Virus record (IMG/VR): IMGVR_UViG_3300037882_000123
Span: 1 to 37,748 of that record
DNA: 37,748 nucleotides
Reading direction: 5' to 3' (one strand)
Origin: a virus
Shown piece by piece: positions 14,131 through 21,858 of this stretch; positions within the stretch are counted from its first letter, which is position 1, and the number at the start of each line of letters is the position of its first letter. Position numbers and translations under genes: made by a program. The notes below the pieces were generated by a model that saw only the letters and a program-made list of their open reading frames with translations, had not been told where the DNA came from and searched no databases.

Positions 14131-15942
14131 ATGCTTAATCAAAACCCTATGAGTGTAATGGCACAAGCATCTAAGCTGTCCATTGCTCAACTACAACAAG
14201 CGATTAAAAACGGCACTGTTCCTCCTTATATCGGTGTGCCATTACTACAACAAAAGATTAAAGAAAGCCAACAAGCTAAACAAGCTATGGCCGCTCAACA
14301 ACCACAACAACCACCTATTGCCCAGCAAGTAATGCAACAAGCAGAAAGCCAAGGGGTAGACACACTACCTTCAAACTTACCAGTACAAGGCATGGCACAG
14401 GGTGGCATCATTGCATTTAAAGAAGGTGATGTAGTTGAGGACCCAGACCCGTACGGTTATTGGGCAGAACAAAAACGAGCAGAAAAAGCAAGAGCGCCTT
14501 ATGTTGAAGGGCTTAAAGACTTTGCTTTCACTGGCCCTAGATTGATAGGTAGAGAGATAAACTATTTAGGTGATGTTTTAGGTGACACACGTGATAAGAA
14601 CAAAATGGTAATTGACCCTGAAACTGGCAAGCCTATCAGTGTATACGAGCTAAAACGCAAATCAGTTAATGCTGTTGGTAAAGATGCGGCTAGTCAATAT
14701 AGAACTAGCGGAAAAATAGACTTACCTGCGAACCCATCATTTAATCTATTAGGTGATAATAAAGCTAGTTCAGTTAACCCAAATCAAATCACTGCTAATT
14801 TTATGGCTGATGCAAATAAACCAGGTGAAGTAAACCCATTAGCTGCCGCTGCCACTAGAGAACCAAGTGTTGAACAAGGTATGACAGAAGCAGAAATCCG
14901 TGCCCAGTATAGGGATAGCGGAGCGCGAGGCGGTGCAGGTGCTGGCAAGGGTAGTCAAGGTATTGACGCGTTCAGAATTAAACCTGCTGTGTTTGATGAC
15001 AAATACTTACAAGATATTCTAGCTAGTGAAAATAACCCTGCTACTGGCAAACCATATACGCCTGAAGAGATTAAAGCTAGACGTCGTGACGAAGAAGAAA
15101 AAGCTGGTATTGACCGAAATATCTATAAATCACAACGTACTGAACTTGATGAACTTAAAGCTAAACATAAAAAGGGTACTAAACTTGATGAAGCGATGCC
15201 TTTCTTTGCATTTGCTGAACGTGTAACAAGACCAACTAAATCTGGTGAAGCTCCTGAGTCGCTTATTGGTAGTCTTACTGGTGGTCTAGGTGCTTATGGT
15301 AGAACTAGCGCTGAACTTACTGATAAGCAAGAAGCTAAACTAGAAAAAATACGTGCAGAAAGTAACGCCTTAGCTTTAGCCCAAAATGCATTTACCCAAG
15401 CTGAAATCAATGGTGACCGTACAGAAATTAAATCAGCAAAAGATGCACTTAATAGTCACTATAAAGCATTGAGTGACTTTGGTATTAAGAAAGCAGAAGC
15501 TAATGCACTGGCCGATGCAGAATCTAAAAAAATCCAAGCTCAAATACTAATGAACCAAAATAGCGTAGGTGCTACCTACTACGCGGCTGATAAAGCGTCA
15601 CGCGAGATTAATGATATGGCTGCGCAGATTCAAGTAGATGCGGCTAAAAAAGGCATGCCTATCACTAAGTCAGAGGCTACTAGAAAAGCGTACGAAGATA
15701 AAGCGGCTGGTTCAATCTACGGTGCTAACTTACGTGATATTGCATCGCAACGTACTAGCTTAACAAAAGCAATTGGTGATATCCAAAAACAATACCCAAT
15801 GGGTACAGCAATGCCACCTGAAGTTAAAGCAAGGTACACTGCTTTAACTAACCAATTAAATGCGCTTGGTTCAGGCGGTGAAGCAGAAAGTGCTGGAGCG
15901 GCAAGTGGAAATACTGTAGACTTTAGCAAATTACCTAAATAG
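14131..15942 (+). CDS. Internal virion / ejection protein, helical, hydrophilic
   Basis: The product has 603 residues. The N-terminal helix reads QASKLSIAQLQQAIKNGTVP and the region to 75 is Gln-rich. GMAQGGIIAFKEGDVV follows at 88-103 (the AxGG motif again). A long charged, mostly helical body spans about 290-560 (KLEKIRAESNALALAQNAFT, AEANALADAESKKIQAQIL). The protein ends in a Gly/Ser tail. It is similar in layout to other phage ejection proteins, but I cannot assign a named family. It sits between the Gln-rich protein and the giant 1840-residue protein, so co-ejection is likely but inferred. Confidence 0.66.
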   Translation: MLNQNPMSVMAQASKLSIAQLQQAIKNGTVPPYIGVPLLQQKIKESQQAKQAMAAQQPQQPPIAQQVMQQAESQGVDTLPSNLPVQGMAQGGIIAFKEGDVVEDPDPYGYWAEQKRAEKARAPYVEGLKDFAFTGPRLIGREINYLGDVLGDTRDKNKMVIDPETGKPISVYELKRKSVNAVGKDAASQYRTSGKIDLPANPSFNLLGDNKASSVNPNQITANFMADANKPGEVNPLAAAATREPSVEQGMTEAEIRAQYRDSGARGGAGAGKGSQGIDAFRIKPAVFDDKYLQDILASENNPATGKPYTPEEIKARRRDEEEKAGIDRNIYKSQRTELDELKAKHKKGTKLDEAMPFFAFAERVTRPTKSGEAPESLIGSLTGGLGAYGRTSAELTDKQEAKLEKIRAESNALALAQNAFTQAEINGDRTEIKSAKDALNSHYKALSDFGIKKAEANALADAESKKIQAQILMNQNSVGATYYAADKASREINDMAAQIQVDAAKKGMPITKSEATRKAYEDKAAGSIYGANLRDIASQRTSLTKAIGDIQKQYPMGTAMPPEVKARYTALTNQLNALGSGGEAESAGAASGNTVDFSKLPK

Positions 15943-15950
15943 GATTTATT

Positions 15951-18900
15951 ATGGATGTGCGGATGCCAGATGGCACGGTTATTACTAACGTTCCTGATAA
16001 CATAACCCAAACTGAATTACTTGCTAGGTTTAATAAGTTTAACGCTCCTAAGATTGAAACTGCGGGTGTTGGTGAAGCCCTTAGAGGAGGTGCTAAACGT
16101 ACGCTTGGTTCTATGGAGACTGGCCTATCTAGTTTGTTTGGCGCTGAAGAAGCCGCTAAAGCAGGTCAAGCACGTCAAGAAGCTATCACTGAAAAGTCTG
16201 GTGCTAGTCTAGAAAAAGTCAAACAAGTTTACGGCGAGAAAGGTTTACTTCCTGCCGCTCGTGAAGTCCTTAGTCAAATCCCAAGTGCTGTTGCAGAACA
16301 AGCCCCTAACTTAGCCGCTACTCTAGGCAGTGCACGACTTGGCGCTATGGCTGGTTCAATGTTTGGCCCTGCTGGTACAGTAATTGGCGGTTTAGGCGGT
16401 GCTTTTCTTCCATCATTAGTTCAGCAAACAGGTACAAACTTAGAACGCCAAGCACAAGAAGGTAAACCTATTTCAGGTAGTGGTGCATTAGGCGCTGCTG
16501 TTCCTCAAGCCGCTTTAGATGTATTCACTGACAAGCTGTTGTTCGGTAAGTTAATGGGTATCCCTGCTAAGTCCTTAGGACGTGCTGAAGCTGATGCTGT
16601 TGTAGCCCAATCATTAAAACGAACACTCGCTGAAGGTACATTAAAAGGCGTTGCTGCCGAAGTCCCTACTGAAGTTGCACAACAAATGCTTGAGCGTTAT
16701 CAAGCTGGTCTATCTCTAACTGATGAAGAAGCTCGCAAAGAATATGCAGATACTATATATCAAACAGCATTACTCGGCCCATTAGGTGCGGTAGGTAAAT
16801 TCCAAGAACGTGGTGAAGCTAAACAAGTTATAGCACAAGATGAAGCGGCACAAGCACAAGCTGCTCAACAAGCACAGCGCCGTGCTACTGGGGTAATGGA
16901 CCAACAACCGCTATTCACTCCACAAGAAGCACCTGTTCAAGAACAACTAACACCTGAAGTAGCGCCTATCTCAACGGTAGTACCAGAACCAACCACTACC
17001 CCACCAACTTTTGGCTTCAATGATGAAGGTAAGTTTGTTAATGAGCCAGCGCCAGAAGTCTCTCCAGACCAAGGGGATTTGTTTACTCGTAAAGGTGCAC
17101 CCACTAAAGATGCTTTGGCAAGTGTAGAAGCCGCTCGTCTTCAAGGTCTTCCAGATAAAATCCAAGAATTACTACAAACCCCCGAAGGCCGTGCAGAACT
17201 TGCGGGTAATATAAAAATGTACTTCCCTGATTTAGATGTCAAGGAAAGAAACAAAACTCGTCAAGCAATTCAACAAGGCACTTATGGGGTAGAACCTGTA
17301 GCTCCTGCTGAAGGAACATTGACTCCTGAGATACTAAAAACGTTTGGTATCACACCACGTAGCAAACAATACAAAGCGTTAGAGGGTGGCAATTTAGCTG
17401 ACCCAACAACGTATAACTTACTTACAGTAGCGGCAGCAACTAATACTGACTTTGGTGTTAAAGCTAACCGTATCTTAGAAGCATTTCCTCAATACAAACC
17501 AGCAGAGGTAGTCAATGAGCAACCTCAACCGCAAGATGTCCAACCAGACCTCTTTGGTGTTCAACCGAACGGAATACCAGATACTACTGAGCAACAAGGA
17601 ACTGAGCAAGGCGTGGGAATGCCTGTTCAACCAGCAGAAACCACGCCTGAAGAAGCTCCAGAACCTGTCGGACCAAGAGTGGATGGTGATAGTGGAGTAC
17701 CTAAATCAGACGTTGGAGCAGTTAGACCAAGCACAACGGGACAACCAAGTGCACTAGCACCTGTACCAAAAAAAGTTGCGCGCGATGCCGCAGCTGCATT
17801 AAAGAAAGAGCCTGTTGCGGTTACATGGGGTTTCTTTAGTGATACTCCATTTGCTAAATTATCTAAAATTGCTAAAGATAAAGTAAAAGACGCTCATGCT
17901 CAAGGGTACTTAAACCAAGAACTTGCAGATGAGATTGAACGTATTGAAGCAGGTAATGCTCGTGCTACTGCCGCAGGTAAAGCAATCACACCTGAAACTC
18001 CACTAGACGACACGCCAGTACAAGGGCTTACAGCTGAAGCAGCGGCATTGCCAGACATTGAAGCGCCATTATTACTAACTGAAAATAAACAAATTGAAGA
18101 TTTAAAAAACAAGTCTGTATTAGAAGTGGCTAAATGGTTTTCTACGAATGCACCTAGTAAATCATATCGCATTATCGCTAACATACTGGCTAAGAGATTT
18201 GCTGAGTTTGAAAAAGCTGGGGCAACATATTCGTTTAAACTTACAAATACATTAAAGGGCGGAACCAGAGGGCAATGTAATACAAGCATAGACAACCGTA
18301 CAGGAGAGCTAGAGGTTAAGGTATCCATCCAAGATAGCAGCGTTGGAAAAACATACGAAGTAGTTTTACATGAACTAATTCATGCGGGAGTAGATTCCGC
18401 TATTGGGGTTGCTCAATTAGCAAGAAAAAGAGGTAAAACAATTCCTGGCTACGCTAAATATGTTGACCAAATATCAGCTGTAGCAAAAGAAACAAAGAAA
18501 GTAATTGGACAACGTGTTGCTAACGGAACCGCAAATGAATTTGAGATTAGAGCATATGCAAAAAATAACAATGCGTTTGCTAATGAATTTGAATTTGTAA
18601 CATGGGGATTAACTAACCCAGACATGCAAGCTACGTTAGAATCAATTCCAATGGGTACACAGGGTAAAACCTTATGGTCTGAATTCGTTACTGTCATTCG
18701 TAACTTATTAGGTATCCCTGCATCCGCAAATACAGCTTTATCAGAATTATTATCTGCTAGTGAAGGGTTATTAAATACACCTTATACTGATATTAAAGGC
18801 GCAATATCCCAGTACAGTTCTATAACTTCAAATCAAATTAACCCTCAAGCACAGGCTCAAGCACAGCAGTTCATCGCTGGTATGTCAGGTACACTTGCAC

Positions 18901-21473
18901 GTTCAGTACCAACACAAACAACCACACCAGCTCAAGCCGCGCAGAACTTTGTGAATACTGTTTATCGCAACCCTACTGATGCACTGGGTATGATTGAGAG
19001 TATGGCTAATAGAATTCGTACCAGTGCAATTGATAAGGCGGCGCATTTATCTGCATCTATTCAAGACCATATGGACGGCGCATTCTATGATGTTAACGGT
19101 CAAATGCGAGCTGACTTAAAACTAAGTGCGGCAAACAATCAAAACAACTATATCAATGCCGTATTTACGTTTGGTGATATTGATATCCTACCTAATGGTG
19201 CGATTAAAGTTAAACAAGGTACCCATAGCGTTGATAACATTTTCCGCCATGCTAAGACTTTAGCTGACCGTATCGGTGTAGAGCAGATGCGCGAATTAGT
19301 AACAGGCGTGTTCTACCACTACCGTGCCAAAGCAATTATTGATAACGTACCACCAGACCAATGGCCTGAGAACTGGCGAAAAGACCCACGCATGGTGCCA
19401 ACACAAGCGCAAATCAATGCGGCTATGGCAGCGTTTAATGCTGTCCCTGAACTACGCGCTATGCAAACTGAGTTTATTGGTTCTAAGAATCAAATGGTTA
19501 AGTTCCTTCGTAAGGCTGGGTTCCTATCTAAAGATAAAGCAGATGCCTTCTTAAAAGATGACTCATACGCACCGTGGTTACGATTGAAAGAATACCAAGA
19601 CACAATTCCTGGACTTGGTAACATGGGTAAGATGGTTGACTTGAGTCAGATGAAAGCCCTTGTCGGTGGCACAGAAGAAGTTAACGACATGCTTGAGAAC
19701 ATGTCACAGATGATTGGCTGGTGTGTACGTTCAGGCATCTCTAACCATACGGCTAACAGTGCACTCGACACGATGTCCAGTATGGGTACAGCAGTGCGTC
19801 ACGCAGGTCGTCCAGGGTCTGGTAACCCAGCTCACGTTGTTATGACTTATGTTGATGGTAAGCCTACGTTCTGGACTGTTGATAATCCATATGACCTAGC
19901 GGCCTTCCAATCAGTTAAAGGTTTGAACAGTCCTGTTATGAGGGCTATAGGCAAAGGGCTAGGTACGCTACGTGCTGGTATTGTTTTATTCCCTGCCTTC
20001 CCATTACGTCAAGTAGTTATGGACTCGCAACGTGCGTTTGTAGAAGCTGGTGTTAAGAATCCTTGGTCTATGGTTGGTAAGATTTACTCATCATTCCTAT
20101 CAGGCGAAGCGTTCCGTGGTGAACACCAAGACATTCAAAAACTAATGCAACACGGTGTAGTTGGTGGTGCTGACTTTACTGCGATGGATACTACACGTGG
20201 TCGTGCTACTCAGTTTGGAATTGGTGAAGAAGCTAAAACGATTACTGATAAATGGGTACGTAGCCCAGCATATAACTTCTTGCACAAACTAGCTTACAGT
20301 GCCGACCTAGCAGTGCGTTTAGGTATCTATAGACAAACACTAGAAGAAACAGGTGATGAAACACTTGCCGCTACTAAAGCCCGTGAGATTATCAACTTCC
20401 AAAAGGCTGGCACAAGTGAGAGAATGCACATGTTAAAACAAACTATCCCGTTCTTAGGTGCGTATCTACAAGGTATGGATGTTAACTATAAAGGTATGGT
20501 TGGTCGTGGTAACTCTATGCAGTCTCGTAAAGCTGCCGCTAAAGCATACTGGGGTAACATGGCGATGTACGCTGGGCTTACTATTGCATACACAATGGCG
20601 ATGTCAGGTGACGATGAGTACGAAGACCAAAAAGGCTATGTGACTGACCACAACTTCTTAATTCCTGGTGGTGGGTTACTTCCTATCCCGCCTGATGTAG
20701 GCTTCTTGGCTAAAGTAGTACCAGAACGCATTACGGATTACATACTGCAGGAAGGCACTGATAGTCCTGAGTCTGCCAAACGCCTACGTCAAGGGTTACT
20801 ACAATCGTTTGCTGCTGGGTATATGCCACCAGCCGCGGTGTATGGCGTGACACCTACTATTGAGTTAATGCTTAATAAGAGTTTCTTCTCAGACATGCCG
20901 ATTGTTAGTCAGCGTATGCAAGGTCTAGACCCTAGGTTCCAGTACACAGCAAGCACAAGTGAGATAGCTAAAGAGATTGGTGATATTACAGGGCAGTCTC
21001 CACTACAGATTGACTACTTGTTTAATGCAATTGGTGGTACATCTGCTGGTGCGTTACTACAATTAACTGATGTTGCGTTTGGTAGTGGCAAGATGGCTCC
21101 AGATAAGACACCTATTATTGGTTCATTCCAACAAAAAACTGTTGGCGGTCGTAATGCTGAAGAATACTATGCGCTTCGTGAGATGGCTGATAGAGCGTAC
21201 AACACAGTACAGGCATTGGCATTGGAACAAAATCCTGAGAAGCTACAAGCGTATTTGGCTGACCCTAAAAAGCAACAGTTATATGCGATGCACCAAGGGA
21301 TTGAATCACTACATGCTCAACTAAATCAGGTAAGTCGTATCCGTAACATAATCGAAAAAGACCCTAACCTCTCACCAGAAGAGAAGCGTCAAAAGGTTAA
21401 CGAGTTATTAGCAAACGTGGAAGCTACGTTGCGAGCGATGCCGATACGAAAACAAAGAGCGGAATTAGAATAA
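15951..21473 (+). CDS. Giant internal virion protein with HELIH metallopeptidase and LPD38-like region
   Basis: The product has 1840 residues. The N-terminus reads MDVRMPDGTVITNVPDNITQ. Residues about 105-150 form a Gly/Ala hydrophobic stretch (LGAMAGSMFGPAGTVIGGLG). A Pro/Gln-rich linker covers about 300-390 and 520-620. HELIHAGVD at 807-815 is a gluzincin-type zinc site, and an FANEFEFVTWGLTNPDMQ segment further on supplies a plausible third ligand Glu. Residues about 1250-1450 contain AFPLRQVVMDSQRAFVEAG and resemble the LPD38 region of large polyvalent phage proteins. It would be injected with the DNA, and the peptidase may act on host wall or protein (inference). It ends the plus-strand arm. 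Confidence 0.75.
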   Translation: MDVRMPDGTVITNVPDNITQTELLARFNKFNAPKIETAGVGEALRGGAKRTLGSMETGLSSLFGAEEAAKAGQARQEAITEKSGASLEKVKQVYGEKGLLPAAREVLSQIPSAVAEQAPNLAATLGSARLGAMAGSMFGPAGTVIGGLGGAFLPSLVQQTGTNLERQAQEGKPISGSGALGAAVPQAALDVFTDKLLFGKLMGIPAKSLGRAEADAVVAQSLKRTLAEGTLKGVAAEVPTEVAQQMLERYQAGLSLTDEEARKEYADTIYQTALLGPLGAVGKFQERGEAKQVIAQDEAAQAQAAQQAQRRATGVMDQQPLFTPQEAPVQEQLTPEVAPISTVVPEPTTTPPTFGFNDEGKFVNEPAPEVSPDQGDLFTRKGAPTKDALASVEAARLQGLPDKIQELLQTPEGRAELAGNIKMYFPDLDVKERNKTRQAIQQGTYGVEPVAPAEGTLTPEILKTFGITPRSKQYKALEGGNLADPTTYNLLTVAAATNTDFGVKANRILEAFPQYKPAEVVNEQPQPQDVQPDLFGVQPNGIPDTTEQQGTEQGVGMPVQPAETTPEEAPEPVGPRVDGDSGVPKSDVGAVRPSTTGQPSALAPVPKKVARDAAAALKKEPVAVTWGFFSDTPFAKLSKIAKDKVKDAHAQGYLNQELADEIERIEAGNARATAAGKAITPETPLDDTPVQGLTAEAAALPDIEAPLLLTENKQIEDLKNKSVLEVAKWFSTNAPSKSYRIIANILAKRFAEFEKAGATYSFKLTNTLKGGTRGQCNTSIDNRTGELEVKVSIQDSSVGKTYEVVLHELIHAGVDSAIGVAQLARKRGKTIPGYAKYVDQISAVAKETKKVIGQRVANGTANEFEIRAYAKNNNAFANEFEFVTWGLTNPDMQATLESIPMGTQGKTLWSEFVTVIRNLLGIPASANTALSELLSASEGLLNTPYTDIKGAISQYSSITSNQINPQAQAQAQQFIAGMSGTLARSVPTQTTTPAQAAQNFVNTVYRNPTDALGMIESMANRIRTSAIDKAAHLSASIQDHMDGAFYDVNGQMRADLKLSAANNQNNYINAVFTFGDIDILPNGAIKVKQGTHSVDNIFRHAKTLADRIGVEQMRELVTGVFYHYRAKAIIDNVPPDQWPENWRKDPRMVPTQAQINAAMAAFNAVPELRAMQTEFIGSKNQMVKFLRKAGFLSKDKADAFLKDDSYAPWLRLKEYQDTIPGLGNMGKMVDLSQMKALVGGTEEVNDMLENMSQMIGWCVRSGISNHTANSALDTMSSMGTAVRHAGRPGSGNPAHVVMTYVDGKPTFWTVDNPYDLAAFQSVKGLNSPVMRAIGKGLGTLRAGIVLFPAFPLRQVVMDSQRAFVEAGVKNPWSMVGKIYSSFLSGEAFRGEHQDIQKLMQHGVVGGADFTAMDTTRGRATQFGIGEEAKTITDKWVRSPAYNFLHKLAYSADLAVRLGIYRQTLEETGDETLAATKAREIINFQKAGTSERMHMLKQTIPFLGAYLQGMDVNYKGMVGRGNSMQSRKAAAKAYWGNMAMYAGLTIAYTMAMSGDDEYEDQKGYVTDHNFLIPGGGLLPIPPDVGFLAKVVPERITDYILQEGTDSPESAKRLRQGLLQSFAAGYMPPAAVYGVTPTIELMLNKSFFSDMPIVSQRMQGLDPRFQYTASTSEIAKEIGDITGQSPLQIDYLFNAIGGTSAGALLQLTDVAFGSGKMAPDKTPIIGSFQQKTVGGRNAEEYYALREMADRAYNTVQALALEQNPEKLQAYLADPKKQQLYAMHQGIESLHAQLNQVSRIRNIIEKDPNLSPEEKRQKVNELLANVEATLRAMPIRKQRAELE

Positions 21474-21478
21474 AAAGA

Positions 21479-21498
21479 ACCCCAGCCGAGGCTGGGGT
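21479..21498 (-). terminator. Rho-independent terminator for leftward transcripts
   Basis: The perfect hairpin ACCCCAGCC/GGCTGGGGT (9 bp if fully paired, 8 bp with a CGAG loop) is followed on the minus strand by TTCTTTTT. On the plus strand it lacks a T tract (TAAATGATTT), so it mainly stops the right-arm operon before it runs antisense into the 1840-residue gene. Confidence 0.8.
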
Positions 21499-21539
21499 AA
21501 ATGATTTCACGGAGAATGAAAACAATGCATATCTGCAAG

Positions 21540-21606
21540 CAAGGAGCCTTTAAATATGTATAAATAAACTATACAACACTAATCAACACTATGCAACTGT
21601 TTTATT
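21540..21606. other. AT-rich stretch in the convergent gap
   Basis: Between the terminator and the 10-bp repeats lies an AT-rich sequence (ttaaatatgtataaataaac). It contains two copies of CAACACTA a short distance apart. No gene is supported here. Next to tandem repeats this could be a duplex-unwinding stretch, which is inference. Confidence 0.35.
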
Positions 21607-21610
21607 GTCC

Positions 21611-21650
21611 CATACCGTCTCATACCGTCCCATACCGTCCCATACCGTCC
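21611..21650. repeat. Four tandem 10-bp repeats (CATACCGTCC), iteron-like
   Basis: Four direct copies of CATACCGTCC lie head to tail (the first ends T instead of C), preceded by GTCC as a partial copy. Their 10-bp spacing would place each copy on the same face of the helix. They lie in the only convergent intergenic gap of the window, between the terminator and the stop of the small gene at 21652. They could be an origin iteron set, a protein-binding array or a slippage product. Confidence 0.8.
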
Positions 21651-21651
21651 A

Positions 21652-21858
21652 TTACTGAACTCTCCATACCATCAAACCTAAGTACCCGTCCTCGACTGTA
21701 TTTCTCATCTCAACGGAATACTCAAGCTCTCTAGCTATTCTTTTTACTATGTGCCTAACTTCTGTAGGCTTTAGGGTGGGGATGAATACGCTATCTTTAA
21801 CTACCATAAACTCGATAGGCACATCCATCTCAACCCCATCAGGCAGCTGCAGTATCAT
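21652..21858 (-). CDS. Small hypothetical protein downstream of primase
   Basis: The product has 68 residues. It begins MILQLPDGVEMDVPIEFMVV and contains LKPTEVRHIVKRIARELEY and a C-terminal YLGLMVWRVQ. It looks like a compact alpha/beta fold with no cysteine cluster or membrane segment. The start overlaps the 3' end of the primase-helicase gene by 20 bases in another frame, and it is the last gene of the leftward operon. I do not recognise the family. A small replication accessory role is suggested only by position. Confidence 0.6.
   Translation of the reverse strand: MILQLPDGVEMDVPIEFMVVKDSVFIPTLKPTEVRHIVKRIARELEYSVEMRNTVEDGYLGLMVWRVQ

Noticed and set aside
21516-21563. 15-residue plus frame with a GGAG-like site in the convergent gap
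   Set aside because: Too short, lies behind a hairpin, and nothing else supports translation.
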